Below are positions 52,858 to 63,831 of a stretch of 64,000 bases of DNA, piece after piece (the stretch's first letter is position 1; every line of letters starts with the position of its first letter). The position numbers and the translations under genes are program-made. The notes below the pieces were generated by a model, which was not told the DNA's origin, searched no databases, and saw nothing but the letters and a program-made list of their open reading frames with translations. Origin of the DNA: Coxiella-like endosymbiont (GTDB lineage Bacteria; Pseudomonadota; Gammaproteobacteria; Coxiellales; Coxiellaceae); assembly GCF_030643785.1 (NCBI RefSeq), contig NZ_CP094378.1:930001-994000 (forward strand), given 5' to 3'.

Positions 52858-53710
52858 AATTAAACTAAGGCTTGTCTATAGCTAATTAACAACCAGCTTA
52901 AAAGCTAACCAAAAGATTACCATCTTTTGCAATAGCTAAAATAGCACATAGCTGGCCTGCCACTGAACCGATCACAATGAGTAAAATAGTAGAATTTAGC
53001 ATAAAACCGATTGTGCGAAGTACCGATCCAAAGCCCCCGTGGCCAAGCGCGGTTTTTAACATATAGCATGTATATACCATTGTTTAATCTGTGTGAATGA
53101 GGTCTCCGGTAGGAGAGACCCTTGGGGAAGGCTTGTAATCTGCTAAGAGGGCCATATAAATTACTGCAAAAACCAAAAAAATAAAATTGCGAAACCGTCT
53201 AGTTTAGTATCTAGTATCTCCATTTTGTTTGGTTGAGCTGCCATCTTATCATGATGGCAATACCTCAGATATTATCTCATGCTGTAATGGAAGATATGAC
53301 GATTACTTGGGAATCGGCTATGAGCAGTACATTTTTACCTAGCGCGTTTCATGTGAGCACCTCTGCTTTCGTGGTTGCCCAACCATGCCCATCTTCTGTA
53401 AAGTTTTTTATTTTCATTTTTTACTCCCTATAAATAAAATGAAAAAGTCATTTTATATCAAAAATAGCATATAATCAAATATGTAGAAAAAACTTCGATA
53501 AATTATGGCTTAGTGATTTTACTGCCGTATGGTGAAAGAATTCTTGACAATTTAACAATAAGGATGGTAAAAAATATTATGATCTTACAATATAGAGTTT
53601 ATCTCATTTTTTATTCTTTTTGGTGTAGCCCTTAAAAGCGCTAACTATCTGTTTTTACCTTTTCAAATTCACCATAATCAATTTAAACACAGACTTTAAA
53701 GGTCGCTATT
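52858..53710. other. Intergenic region between mccA and aroG
   Basis: No gene recognised with confidence. On the minus strand 53080-52898 encodes a 60-codon hydrophobic peptide (SVLRTIGFMLNSTILLIVIG) that may be the end of a lost membrane protein. A hairpin aggtctcc-ggta-ggagagacc lies at about 53098-53121. The expected HMG-CoA lyase (liuE) gene is not here. The aroG promoter should be at about 53640-53700. Confidence 0.4.
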
Positions 53711-54793
53711 ATGCAAAAAACAGACAATTTAAGAATAAAAACTATACGGCCCTTGATGCTTCCCGCTCTTCTCATCGAAGAGTTACCCCTAACAGATACA
53801 ATTGCCAACAAGATAAACCAAGCACGAGCAGTCGCGAAAAGCATTATCCATGGAGAAGATGATCGCCTGTTGGTGGTTGTCGGCCCTTGTTCCATACACG
53901 ATTTTGGAGCTGCTCTGGAATACGCTTCTCGGCTTAAAGACTGCATGGCCCAATACTCAAGTGAATTATTTATTGTCATGCGAGTTTATTTTGAAAAGCC
54001 TCGCACTATTATTGGATGGAAAGGTTTAATAAACGATCCCCACTTGGATGGCAGTTTTCAAATTAATCGAGGTTTACGGATCGCCCGACGTTTGCTTTTA
54101 GATATTAATCAATTAGGAGTGCCCACCGGTAGTGAATTTTTAGATACTATTATTCCCCAATACATCTCTGACTTAACGACCTGGTCAGCCATCGGAGCTC
54201 GAACCACCGAAAGTCAAATCCACCGAGAACTCGCTTCAGGACTCTCGATGCCTATTGGCTTTAAAAATGGAACAGCAGGAAGCATACAAGTAGCTATTGA
54301 CGCTGTCCTTGCTGCTCATCACTCCCATCATTTCTTGGGTGTCTCTGAACAGGGCATCGCCGCTATTATCAGCACTACAGGTAATCAAGACAGTCACGTT
54401 ATTTTGCGTGGTTCCACTCAAGGCACTAACTATGACCCGATAACAATTGCAGAAACTGTAAAAAGATTAAAGTCAGCCCATTTATCTCCTTCGATAATGG
54501 TCGATTGCAGCCATGGTAATAGCGGTAAAGATCATAAAAAACAAATCCAAGTTATCGATTCAATTTGCGACCAGATTCATCAAGGAAGCTTCTCAATTTT
54601 TGGCGTTATGATTGAAAGCAACTTAATTCAAGGAAAACAACCTCTAGAATCCGGTAAACTGCTAAAGTATGGACAAAGTATCACTGATGCTTGTATTTCC
54701 TGGGAAGACACAGAAATAGCATTTAGTAAATTGGCTGACGCTGTTATTGCCCGGCGTCGCCAGAATGAGGAGAAAACGAGTGTCCAACAATAG
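53711..54793 (+). CDS. aroG: 3-deoxy-7-phosphoheptulonate (DAHP) synthase
   Basis: A type I DAHP synthase of 360 residues that starts the shikimate pathway from PEP and erythrose 4-phosphate. Landmarks are VVVGPCSIHDFGAALEYASR (about 55-75), MRVYFEKPRTIIGWKGLIND, LGVPTGSEFLDTIIPQYISD, WSAIGARTTESQIHRELASG, MPIGFKNGTAG, HVILRGSTQGTNYD and MVDCSHGNSGKDH with metal-binding residues. The frame is intact. The next gene (pheA) started with GTG at 54780, overlapping aroG by 14 bp, so the pair was an operon; pheA is now dead. Which of the AroF/G/H feedback types it is cannot be told from motifs. The symbol aroG is therefore approximate. Confidence 0.9.
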   Translation: MQKTDNLRIKTIRPLMLPALLIEELPLTDTIANKINQARAVAKSIIHGEDDRLLVVVGPCSIHDFGAALEYASRLKDCMAQYSSELFIVMRVYFEKPRTIIGWKGLINDPHLDGSFQINRGLRIARRLLLDINQLGVPTGSEFLDTIIPQYISDLTTWSAIGARTTESQIHRELASGLSMPIGFKNGTAGSIQVAIDAVLAAHHSHHFLGVSEQGIAAIISTTGNQDSHVILRGSTQGTNYDPITIAETVKRLKSAHLSPSIMVDCSHGNSGKDHKKQIQVIDSICDQIHQGSFSIFGVMIESNLIQGKQPLESGKLLKYGQSITDACISWEDTEIAFSKLADAVIARRRQNEEKTSVQQ

Positions 54794-55590
54794 TGAGGTT
54801 TTAATTAAACTACGCCAAAAAATCAATGAAATAGGATTATCAAGTTGTTGATTTGCTTGATCAACAGTCAGAATACGCATTAGAAATTGCGAAAGTCAAG
54901 GTAGCAAGATGGGAAGCTTATGAAATTTTATCGTCCTGAACGGGAGAGCAGAAATTTTAGAAAAAATCACTACTCACAATAAAGGACCTTTACCGGCGGA
55001 AGCAGTTATTGCTATTTTTAAATCTATGATGAAAAGATGAAAAATGTCGAGATCTGAAAATCAATAATTATCCGGAATTAAAAAATGAAAAAGACACAAA
55101 AGATTAACAATTTTTCAATTAATTATTTGATATCTTCCGAAAATGTCTTCCGAAAATGTACTTCGAGCTCTTAAAAATAAAGAAATTGATTTTGGCATTT
55201 TTGCTATAGAAAATGCCCAGGACGGCAATTGTTACTGAGAGTATCAAAGCGTTGACCAAATATCGTTGTCAAATTGTAGAGTAGATATGTTTCACATTCC
55301 AGTGAGTCAAAATTTAATTACTTTTCTTAGAATTTCAATAAAACAAATTACGGAAATTCATTCTCATCGTCAGGCTCTGTGTCAATGTCGTGAATTTTTA
55401 ACGACTCATTTTGTTTGGGGGGCTGCCCTCTCATCGAGGAGAATGACATAGCAGAATCTGCTCGCCGTTTAAAGGCCAGGTGAATTGTCGAAAACCGCGG
55501 TTGTTATTGCGAATCAAGCTTGTTATAATATTGTTTCTAACAAAAGCCAATCTTTCGGTTATTTCACTACTCTTAAAATGCTCTTAATTT
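54780..55590 (+). pseudogene. pheA: Chorismate mutase / prephenate dehydratase remnant
   Basis: Starting with GTG 54780 the pieces are SNNSEVLIKLRQKINEI, then YQVVDLLDQQSEYALEIAKV, RAEILEKITTHNKGPLPAEA, AIFKSMM (all chorismate mutase domain), ENVLRALKNKEIDFGIFAIE, NAQDGNCY, MFHIPVSQNLITF, ITEIHSHRQALCQCREFLTT, HFVWGA, SARRLKAGELSKTAVVIAN (prephenate dehydratase domain). The ACT regulatory domain is missing. Many frame changes and stops, plus a 13-bp tandem duplication (55134-55159) inside. The phenylalanine branch is therefore broken although aroG is kept. Confidence 0.82.
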
Positions 55591-56138
55591 AGTAATGATT
55601 TGAGATGATATTTTCAAAAATAATCCTCGCGAAAATAGTCTAGAAAAAAAGAATTAGAAAAACTTTCTCCAAACTTTCTCCCCAAACTTTCTCCTGAAAA
55701 TTCAAACCAAGTGTAACAAAAATTGAATGATCTTACCAATTCTGATCACAATCAATGACAAGAAAAACAAGAGACGTAGAGCTAACAATTAGCCATAGCA
55801 CTAAACTTTAAAAATATTCTCCTCTCAAAAATTGAAATAAAAGAATTAAAAGATCAAGAACCCTTGTTAGAACTTAGCAATCGTTTTGTCAATTTAAATA
55901 TTTCTATGCCGTTTATTACTGCTATTTATTACTGCTATAAATTTTGAAAATTATTATCGTTTAAAAGTTTATTTGACTATTCACAGCGTTTTTAGTCGTC
56001 AAAACAACCACACGATGATTCAACCCTCAACAAATTGTTAAAAAAGTTAGACGCCGAATTTAAACAGATTCACCAGGAAGAAACACAACTGATTAAAACT
56101 CAATGGGTTGAAATAAAATAAGTCATTTAAGCTTATAA
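55591..56138. other. Decayed region downstream of pheA
   Basis: Plus-strand scraps (NFKNILLSKIEIKELKDQEP, LLELSNRFVNLNISM, KLLKKLDAEFKQIHQEETQL) suggest the end of another former gene, not recognised. Tandem duplications include aaactttctcc repeated three times near 55665-55694 and a 13-bp unit at 55912-55937. Confidence 0.4.
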
Positions 56139-56900
56139 CTACTCTTGTCCGATGACTTGATTAATGAGCATCCGTTGCCGTTCTACTTCGTACAAACAAA
56201 TTCCACACGCCACAGAAACATTTAAGCTTTCTATGCTACCTTGCAGAGGAATTTGTGCTAAAAAATCGCAACATTCCTTTGTTAAATGACGCATCCCTTT
56301 GCCTTCGCTTCCCAAAACTATAGCTAAATCTCCAGTTAAATCAATCTCTTGAAGGTGCAAATCCGCATCGGCCGCGGTCCCAATGATCCAAATCCCTTGT
56401 TCTTGAAGCCAACGAATGGTACGCGCTAAATTCGTCACGCGAATAAAGGGAAGCATCTCAACCGCGCCGCACGCCACTTTACGAACAACAGGCGTTATTC
56501 CAACCGCCCAATCCTTAGGTACGATCACAGCCTGGGCGCCTAACGCCTCAGCACTTCGAAAACAAGCACCTAAATTATGTGGATCTTTTACTCCGTCAAG
56601 AATTAATAATAATGCAAAGGTCTCACGATTTTTTATTACAGTTTGCAATGCATTTACATCAAGACTTTCGAAATTTTTACATTTAGCAATTATTCCTTGA
56701 TGTTTTTCCCCAAAAATATTTAATTCCTTACGAGAAGTATATTTAACAATTACACCTGCTTTTTCTGCTATTTTGATAATGGATTGTAAACGTTGATCTT
56801 CCCGATTTTTTTGTACATGCAAATTGATAACAGTGTGAGGCGCCGTTTCTAAAAGAACTCGCACAACATGGATTCCATACACAATTCGCATTTTGTTCAT
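56139..56900 (-). CDS. rlmB: 23S rRNA (guanosine-2'-O-)-methyltransferase RlmB
   Basis: A SPOUT-class methyltransferase that modifies G2251 of 23S rRNA. Start at 56900 (MNKMRIVYGIHVVRVLLE) is chosen over a longer frame to 57047 because IVYGIHxVxxLL is the usual N-terminus. The N-terminal substrate-binding domain contains LNIFGEKHQGIIAKC; the SPOUT domain has motif 1 LLILDGVKDPHNLGACFRSA, motif 2 AIVLGSEGKGMRHLTKECCD and motif 3 IPLQGSIESLNVSVACGICL. 253 residues, normal. It is divergent from rlpA across 100 bp holding both promoters. Confidence 0.94.
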   Translation of the reverse strand: MNKMRIVYGIHVVRVLLETAPHTVINLHVQKNREDQRLQSIIKIAEKAGVIVKYTSRKELNIFGEKHQGIIAKCKNFESLDVNALQTVIKNRETFALLLILDGVKDPHNLGACFRSAEALGAQAVIVPKDWAVGITPVVRKVACGAVEMLPFIRVTNLARTIRWLQEQGIWIIGTAADADLHLQEIDLTGDLAIVLGSEGKGMRHLTKECCDFLAQIPLQGSIESLNVSVACGICLYEVERQRMLINQVIGQE

Positions 56901-57000
56901 ATTTTCAATAATCTTTCTTGCAGAATATTTAAACTTCGTTAAGATATACTCAATTAAGTGTAACAATTTATATTTAAAAACTGAAGGACCGCAACTCCCC

Positions 57001-57849
57001 ATGAAGCGCTTTTTGTTTCGTTCTAGTGTTACAATTTTTATCAGCATTTTGCTTATTCTTTTTTCAGGCTGCGCTTCTCAAATAAAAGATGGCCCTCCTC
57101 GATATTATGTGGACGTTAGTAAAATTCCTAATGCAAAACCTAAATTCCTCTCGCGTAGCAAATACGGAAATCCATCCTCTTATGTAGTTAATGGAAAACG
57201 TTACCGAGTTTTAAAATCTACACGCGGATATATACAACGCGGTATTGGCTCATGGTATGGGACCAAATTTCACGGACAATTGACTTCAACACGCGAACCT
57301 TACAATATGCTGGCAATGACTGGAGCAAGTCCTATTTTACCTATTCCTTGTTTTGTACAAGTAACTAATTTAAGTAACGGTCGTTCTGTCATTGTTAAAA
57401 TCAACGACCGAGGTCCCTTTGCCTCTCGTCGCATTATTGATTTATCCTATGCAGCAGCTAAAAAATTGGGTTATGCCAACAAGGGAACTGCATTTGTAGA
57501 AGTTAAAGCGATAGATATCTATCATCACACTCCTATTCGATCAATAATGCTCGCAAAATCGTCCATTCCTATATCACATTCCCTTCATTCCTCTCATTTA
57601 TTTTTACAATTAGGAGCTTTTCGGCAGGCCACATATGCTGAAAGTTTAAAAAGAGAATTAAGCGCTTACATAAGAAAACCCATTCTTATTTTAAAAACAA
57701 TTTATAATCAATTACCTATTTATCGAGTGCAAATTGGACCCCTAACGAATATTAGTGAGTCTGATTATCTCTATAAAAAACTTAAAAAATTGGGCTTTTG
57801 GAGAGCCTATAACCATCACCAGCGAAGAGTAATTAATGATAACTATTAA
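57001..57849 (+). CDS. rlpA: Septal ring lytic transglycosylase RlpA (lipoprotein)
   Basis: Start at 57001, where MKRFLFRSSVTIFISILLIL ends in the lipobox LFSGC (Cys 22). The double-psi beta-barrel domain contains GIGSWYGTKFHGQLTSTREP, YNMLAMTGASPILPIPCFVQ, VKINDRGPFASRRIIDLSYA and AAKKLGYA; the catalytic-like Asp and His of RlpA can be placed in KINDRGPF and KFHGQLTS. The C-terminal 70 residues (LFLQLGAFRQATYAESLKRE, IYRVQIGPL) are an SPOR domain that binds denuded glycan at the septum. 282 residues, complete. ung follows 2 bp after its stop, so they are co-transcribed. Confidence 0.94.
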   Translation: MKRFLFRSSVTIFISILLILFSGCASQIKDGPPRYYVDVSKIPNAKPKFLSRSKYGNPSSYVVNGKRYRVLKSTRGYIQRGIGSWYGTKFHGQLTSTREPYNMLAMTGASPILPIPCFVQVTNLSNGRSVIVKINDRGPFASRRIIDLSYAAAKKLGYANKGTAFVEVKAIDIYHHTPIRSIMLAKSSIPISHSLHSSHLFLQLGAFRQATYAESLKRELSAYIRKPILILKTIYNQLPIYRVQIGPLTNISESDYLYKKLKKLGFWRAYNHHQRRVINDNY

Positions 57850-57851
57850 CT

Positions 57852-58547
57852 ATGACTGAAAACATCACCTGGCAAACTGTTCTCAACGAAAAAAAACAAA
57901 AACCTTATTTTCAAGCTATTTTAGATTTCGTCAAAAAAGAACGTAAAGCGGGGAAAACTATTTATCCCCCTCAAAAAGATATTTTTAATGCATTGAAATT
58001 AACACCCTACGAGACGGTTAAGATAGTTATTTTGGGACAAGATCCCTATCACGGGCCTAATCAAGCCCATGGGTTGGCTTTCTCTGTACGTCCCGGCGTC
58101 GCCTTTCCGCCTTCTCTCCAAAATATTTTCAAGGAACTGCATGAGGATTTAAACATTCCTATTCCTTCTCAAGGAACTTTGGAAAAATGGGCCAAACAAG
58201 GTATTCTATTGTTAAATGCAGCTCTGACCGTTGAAGCAGGCAAACCCCAATCCCATGCTTCTATTGGGTGGCATCGTTTTACGGACCATGTGATTGCTAG
58301 TTTGAACGATCATCCTAAAGGGATCGTATTTCTTTTGTGGGGAGCTTATGCACAACAAAAATCCAGTTTGATCACCAATATCCGACACCGAATCTTAAAA
58401 GCTCCCCATCCCTCGCCCTTCTCGGCGAACCGGGGATTCTTCGGATGCCGACATTTTTCCAAAGCTAATGCATTATTACGTGCAATGGGCCGTGAGGAAA
58501 TCGACTGGACACTAGACTACCTATTCCAGTCCCACGACTCTTATTAG
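57852..58547 (+). CDS. ung: Uracil-DNA glycosylase
   Basis: A 231-residue family 1 UDG that removes uracil from DNA. The water-activating loop VILGQDPYHGPNQAHGLAFS (Asp about 64) and the minor-groove loop HPSPFSANRGFFGCRHFSKA are present, together with GILLLNAALTVEAGKPQSH and FLLWGAYAQQK. Length is normal. An A8 run near 57889-57896 is in the correct frame, showing that not every long run in the window is miscalled. It is separated by 100 bp from tRNA-Leu(CAG). Confidence 0.96.
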   Translation: MTENITWQTVLNEKKQKPYFQAILDFVKKERKAGKTIYPPQKDIFNALKLTPYETVKIVILGQDPYHGPNQAHGLAFSVRPGVAFPPSLQNIFKELHEDLNIPIPSQGTLEKWAKQGILLLNAALTVEAGKPQSHASIGWHRFTDHVIASLNDHPKGIVFLLWGAYAQQKSSLITNIRHRILKAPHPSPFSANRGFFGCRHFSKANALLRAMGREEIDWTLDYLFQSHDSY

Positions 58548-58646
58548 CTATGCGCGTCTAGCCTCTATGTGAGAAGATGAGATTCAAGCTCCTTCCTTAC
58601 TTGATTTGACATTTTCTGGGCTGACAGATAGAGTTTTACACCAAAT

Positions 58647-58731
58647 GCCGAGGTGGTGGAATTGGTAGACACGCAAGTTTCAGGTACTTGTGGGGGGCAA
58701 CTCCGTGGAGGTTCAAGTCCTCTCCTCGGCA
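58647..58731 (+). tRNA. tRNA-Leu(CAG)
   Basis: Class II tRNA, 85 nt: acceptor GCCGAGG with CCTCGGC, D-arm TGGTGGAATTGGTAGACAC, anticodon stem-loop CAAGT-TTCAGGT-ACTTG (anticodon CAG), variable arm, T-arm with GGTTCAAGTCC and discriminator A. CCA is not encoded (aaccc follows). def starts 18 bp later. Confidence 0.95.
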
Positions 58732-58749
58732 AACCCGTAAGTTACGAGA

Positions 58750-59280
58750 ATGCTCAAAATTTTACAGTATCCCAATCCACAATTAAAAACCGTAGCGAAA
58801 CGGGTTGAAACCTTTGATGATGAATTAGAGAAAATCATCGACGAAATGTTTTTGACTCATTACAACACCAAAAATTGTGCAGCCCTAGCTGCTACCCAAC
58901 TAGATTTAAAGAATCCAAAACACATCACCGTTATCGATTTTTCTCTGGAAAAAAATCAACCCTTATGTCTAGTTAACGCAGAAATTATTGAGCGCGTAGG
59001 AAAGTGTGCAGAAGAAGAAGGCTGCATGTCAGTTGGTGGAGGCATCTTCGAAAAAGTCACTCGCGCTGCTAAAATTAAAGTACGTGCGCAAGATCGTTAT
59101 GGAAAAACACTAGAGTTAGAAGCCGATGGATTTATGGCAAAATGTATTCAACATGAATTGGATCATTTAAACGGTATCATCTTTCTAGACCATTTGTCGT
59201 CATTAAAACGAAGCCGAATCGATAAGCGATTAGAAAAGTTGCGAAGACATTATAAATCACCCAAAAATATGAGCTCCTAG
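58750..59280 (+). CDS. def: Peptide deformylase, divergent motif 1
   Basis: A 176-residue Fe2+/Zn2+ enzyme that removes the formyl group from new proteins. Motif 2 (EGCMSV, Cys about 92) and motif 3 (HELDHLNG, residues 135-142) are intact, giving all three metal ligands and the catalytic Glu. Motif 1, normally GxGLAAPQ, reads CAALAATQ (residues 43-50): the glycines and the proline are replaced while the Gln is kept. The active-site loop EGCxSVP reads SVGGG after the Val. This could be a second-type Def or a relaxed copy. It overlaps the GTG start of cyoE by one base. Confidence 0.85.
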   Translation: MLKILQYPNPQLKTVAKRVETFDDELEKIIDEMFLTHYNTKNCAALAATQLDLKNPKHITVIDFSLEKNQPLCLVNAEIIERVGKCAEEEGCMSVGGGIFEKVTRAAKIKVRAQDRYGKTLELEADGFMAKCIQHELDHLNGIIFLDHLSSLKRSRIDKRLEKLRRHYKSPKNMSS

Positions 59281-60194
59281 TGAAAACACATACTGAAATA
59301 GTTTCGCTTATTCAAACCCACGACGTTACTTGGCGAGATTATCTTCAATTATGTAAGCCACGTGTCATTTTATTAATGATATTAACAGCCCTAGTGGGAA
59401 TGTGTTTGGCTAGTCCCGATATCGTGTGCTGGCGTATTTTGTTGTTCGGTAATTTGGGTATCGCATTTGCTGCCTCTTCTGCAGCCGCGTTGAACCAGAT
59501 TTTAGAGCACCATCTGGATAAATTAATGCATCGAACTAGCCGCCGTCCTATCGTGCAAGGCAGAATCAGTCGGCGAAATGCAATTATTTTTGCCAGCATT
59601 TTAGGTATTTTGTCTATGGTAATTTTGGTCAGTTTTGTTAACTTATTCACAGCGTTCTTAACTTTTGCCACGCTTATTGGCTATGCGGGTATTTATACAC
59701 TTTATTTAAAACACGCCACTCCGCAGAATATTGTTATCGGAGGATTAGCAGGTGCCGCTCCTCCTTTATTAGGATGGGTAGCTGTCACAGGACACATTAA
59801 TCCACCTAGTTTAATCCTTCTGCTAATTATTTTCATTTGGACTCCTCCACATTTTTGGGCACTTGCCATTCACCGTATAGATGATTATGCCAAAGCAAAT
59901 ATTCCTATGTTACCTAACACTCACGGCATTCCCTACACCAAATTAAATATTTTATTTTATACGCTGCTGCTTGCCGTAATTAGCTCACTGCCTTTCATTA
60001 TCAGAATATCGGGATGGATCTATTTTTCTAGTGCTTGTCTTTTAAATTCAGGTTTTATTTATTGGGCGATTCGCTTATTTGTGAGTAATGATTCCAAAAT
60101 ATCGATGCAAGTTTTTCGATACAGCATTTTCTACTTGATGCTTTTATTTGCAGCCCTACTTGTCGACCATTATTTTAATTTATTGATAAATTAA
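59280..60194 (+). CDS. cyoE: Protoheme IX farnesyltransferase (haem O synthase)
   Basis: A 304-residue UbiA-family membrane prenyltransferase that makes haem O for the cyoABCD oxidase at 31-35 kb. Start is GTG at 59280 within TAGTG, so it is coupled to def. Motif 1 is [20 protein letters not shown] with the DxxxD-type metal ligands replaced in part (NxxxDxxMxRTxxRP pattern typical of CyoE); motif 2 is [14 protein letters not shown]. Nine hydrophobic segments are predicted, and LGWVAVTGH and [15 protein letters not shown] are conserved. No indels. Confidence 0.94.
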   Translation: MKTHTEIVSLIQTHDVTWRDYLQLCKPRVILLMILTALVGMCLASPDIVCWRILLFGNLGIAFAASSAAALNQILEHHLDKLMHRTSRRPIVQGRISRRNAIIFASILGILSMVILVSFVNLFTAFLTFATLIGYAGIYTLYLKHATPQNIVIGGLAGAAPPLLGWVAVTGHINPPSLILLLIIFIWTPPHFWALAIHRIDDYAKANIPMLPNTHGIPYTKLNILFYTLLLAVISSLPFIIRISGWIYFSSACLLNSGFIYWAIRLFVSNDSKISMQVFRYSIFYLMLLFAALLVDHYFNLLIN

Positions 60195-60269
60195 TTTTTA
60201 TAAAAATTTCTTTCTCCCCCTTGATCCCTCTCCTACGGCAGAGGAAAAGTTAAGGGTTTCTCTATCCAG

Positions 60270-61813
<1,544 letters not shown>

Positions 61814-62506
61814 TTATTTCTCTTTAATGTAGAGTTGGCCTTTTTCCAATAAAAAGATTCGATCCATTTTTACGGATAAGAAGCGGTTATGCGTTACGAT
61901 GACAAAACTCGTATTCAGAGAACGATTTAGTTGCAAAGTCAAATCAGCCACCTGATCGGCAGTTTCTTCGTCTAAATTGCCTGTGGGTTCATCGGCGAGT
62001 ACACAACGAGGTTCCGTTACTAAAGCTCGCGCGATAGAGATTCGTTGCTTTTCTCCTCCTGATAATTCTCCAACCCGATGTTTTTGTCGATGAATTAATC
62101 CAACTTTTTCAACGTAAGCGATGGATTTTTCTTTTGCGAGCTTAGGTTTGATCCCTCGAATGAGCAAAGGGATGCAAACATTTTCCAACACATTAAATTC
62201 CGGCAATAAATGGTGGAATTGGTAAACAAATCCTAAATATCGATTACGTAATAACCCTTTTTCTCGCTCCGTAAGACGATTGATATCTTTATCTCCCACC
62301 CATATTTTTCCTGCCGTTGGTTTATCTAAACCACCTAACAATTGTAAAAAAGTAGATTTTCCTGTTCCTGAAGCACCCACGATCGCCACGCGCTCCCCTG
62401 GCGCGACAGAAAAATCGATCTCATGCAAAACAGGCACGTGTAATTTCCCTTCGAGATAGGCCTTACTCAATTTGTCGCAACGAATGACCGGTGTTTCTTT
62501 ATTCAT
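61814..62506 (-). CDS. lolD: Lipoprotein-releasing ABC transporter ATP-binding protein
   Basis: A 230-residue ATPase that powers release of outer-membrane lipoproteins from the inner membrane. Start at 62506 (MNKETPVIRCDKLSKAYLEG) overlaps the permease stop by 8 bp. Walker A is GASGTGKST, the Q-loop VYQFHHLLPEFNVLENV matches LolD's FQFHHLLPEFTALENV pattern, the signature is LSGGEKQR, and Walker B is CVLADEPTGNLD followed by VTHN. Complete and without indels. It is the second gene of the lolC/E-lolD operon. Confidence 0.95.
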   Translation of the reverse strand: MNKETPVIRCDKLSKAYLEGKLHVPVLHEIDFSVAPGERVAIVGASGTGKSTFLQLLGGLDKPTAGKIWVGDKDINRLTEREKGLLRNRYLGFVYQFHHLLPEFNVLENVCIPLLIRGIKPKLAKEKSIAYVEKVGLIHRQKHRVGELSGGEKQRISIARALVTEPRCVLADEPTGNLDEETADQVADLTLQLNRSLNTSFVIVTHNRFLSVKMDRIFLLEKGQLYIKEK

Positions 62507-63743
62507 ACCGCAGTGCTTCTGCTGGTTCTGTTTGAAAAGCAATGAGAGCCGGATAAATAGTTGCAATCAAACTCAACACTAAGGCAATAATAGAAATGTT
62601 TAAAACATCCAACCATTCCAATCGAGAAGGAAGAAAATTAACGAAAAAGACTGAACTTTTAAGGAATTGAACATGAAAAAGATTTTGAACAAAATTAACA
62701 ATAGCTGTTGCGTTCCATGCCAAAATAACTCCTCCGATTACGCCAATCAGCGTACCAATTAAGCCAACTATGGCTCCTTGGATAACAAAAATTGACATAA
62801 TAGTACGGGGACTCGCCCCTAACGTTCGCAAAATGGCAATATCAGCTCGTTTGTCATTGACCACCATCACAAGCGTTGAAACTAAATTAAATACGGCTAC
62901 CGCAACGATCAATAATAAAATAACAAACATGATCGTCTTTTCCATAGCAATGGCATTAAAAAATGAACCAAACTGCTCCATCCAATTCGTTACCATAAAT
63001 CCGTTTGGAAGAGCATTTTGCAATTCCTGAGAAACAACTCCCGCTTGATAAATATTTTTTATTTTAACATGTAATCCGCTTGTTCCTTGGGGAAATAGTT
63101 TTATTCCATCAATCATATTAATGTAACCAATTCCCGTATCAAAATCAAAACCACCTTTCACACTAAAAATCCCGCTAACAGTAAAACGGTGAAATTGAGG
63201 AAATACCCCCAGGAGTGTTGTTGTAGCTTGAGGAGTGAATAAGTTGACTTTATTTCCGAGAGATAAACCTAATTGGTTTGCTAATTTTTGCCCTAGAATA
63301 ATATTATAATTTCCCGCAACTAAACTGTTTAAATACCCTTGCACCATTTTTTGATCAAGCTTTGAGACCTCCATTTCCTGCGAGGGTAATATTCCCAAAA
63401 CATTCACCCCACTAACCACTCCTTCATTACTCAGCATCCCCAACCCCGTGACAAAAGGAGCTGAAGCAATAACATTAGTGTTAGCATTAATGATCTTTTG
63501 TAAAGTCGGCCAAGTTTCAGAAATATCTTGACCTGATAGAATCGTAACTTCAGGCGCGATCGCAAAAAACTGAGTTCGAATCTGATAATCAAATCCGTTC
63601 ATTACAGATAAAACTACAATCAATACAGCAACACCTAAGGCAATTCCCAGCATAGAGGCAAGAGAAATGAAAGAGATAAAATGATTACGGCGCTTAGCGC
63701 GTGTGTAACGCAAGCCGACATAAAGAGCAAGAGGCCTTATCAT
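62499..63743 (-). CDS. lolC: Lipoprotein-releasing ABC transporter permease LolC/LolE
   Basis: A 414-residue permease. The N-terminal motif LALYVGLRYTRAKRRNHFIS, TM1 (GIALGVAVLIVVLSVMNGF), a large periplasmic domain (about 50-265), then three helices (TIMFVILLLIVAVAVFNLVS, IVGLIGTLIGVIGGVILAWN, LNISIIALVLSLIATIYPAL) and the end PAEALRYE are those of LolC/E. With only one permease gene next to lolD, a homodimer-like single LolF/LolC arrangement is possible; lolC and lolE cannot be told apart here. No indels. It lies divergent to birA. Confidence 0.92.
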   Translation of the reverse strand: MIRPLALYVGLRYTRAKRRNHFISFISLASMLGIALGVAVLIVVLSVMNGFDYQIRTQFFAIAPEVTILSGQDISETWPTLQKIINANTNVIASAPFVTGLGMLSNEGVVSGVNVLGILPSQEMEVSKLDQKMVQGYLNSLVAGNYNIILGQKLANQLGLSLGNKVNLFTPQATTTLLGVFPQFHRFTVSGIFSVKGGFDFDTGIGYINMIDGIKLFPQGTSGLHVKIKNIYQAGVVSQELQNALPNGFMVTNWMEQFGSFFNAIAMEKTIMFVILLLIVAVAVFNLVSTLVMVVNDKRADIAILRTLGASPRTIMSIFVIQGAIVGLIGTLIGVIGGVILAWNATAIVNFVQNLFHVQFLKSSVFFVNFLPSRLEWLDVLNISIIALVLSLIATIYPALIAFQTEPAEALRYE

Positions 63744-63831
63744 AAAGGGTAACTATACTAAAAAAACAACCGTTGGGATAGCCTTGATAGTCACCAACTA
63801 CAGAGTAAAATGCGGATTATGAGATATTTAA

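Noticed and set aside
53233-53433. 66-codon plus-strand frame before aroG
   Set aside because: No ribosome-binding site, no recognisable motif and typical of chance frames in this spacer.
56893-57000. Upstream start for rlpA and longer rlmB N-terminus
   Set aside because: The two extensions overlap each other divergently; the lipoprotein signal at 57001 and the conserved rlmB start at 56900 are better.
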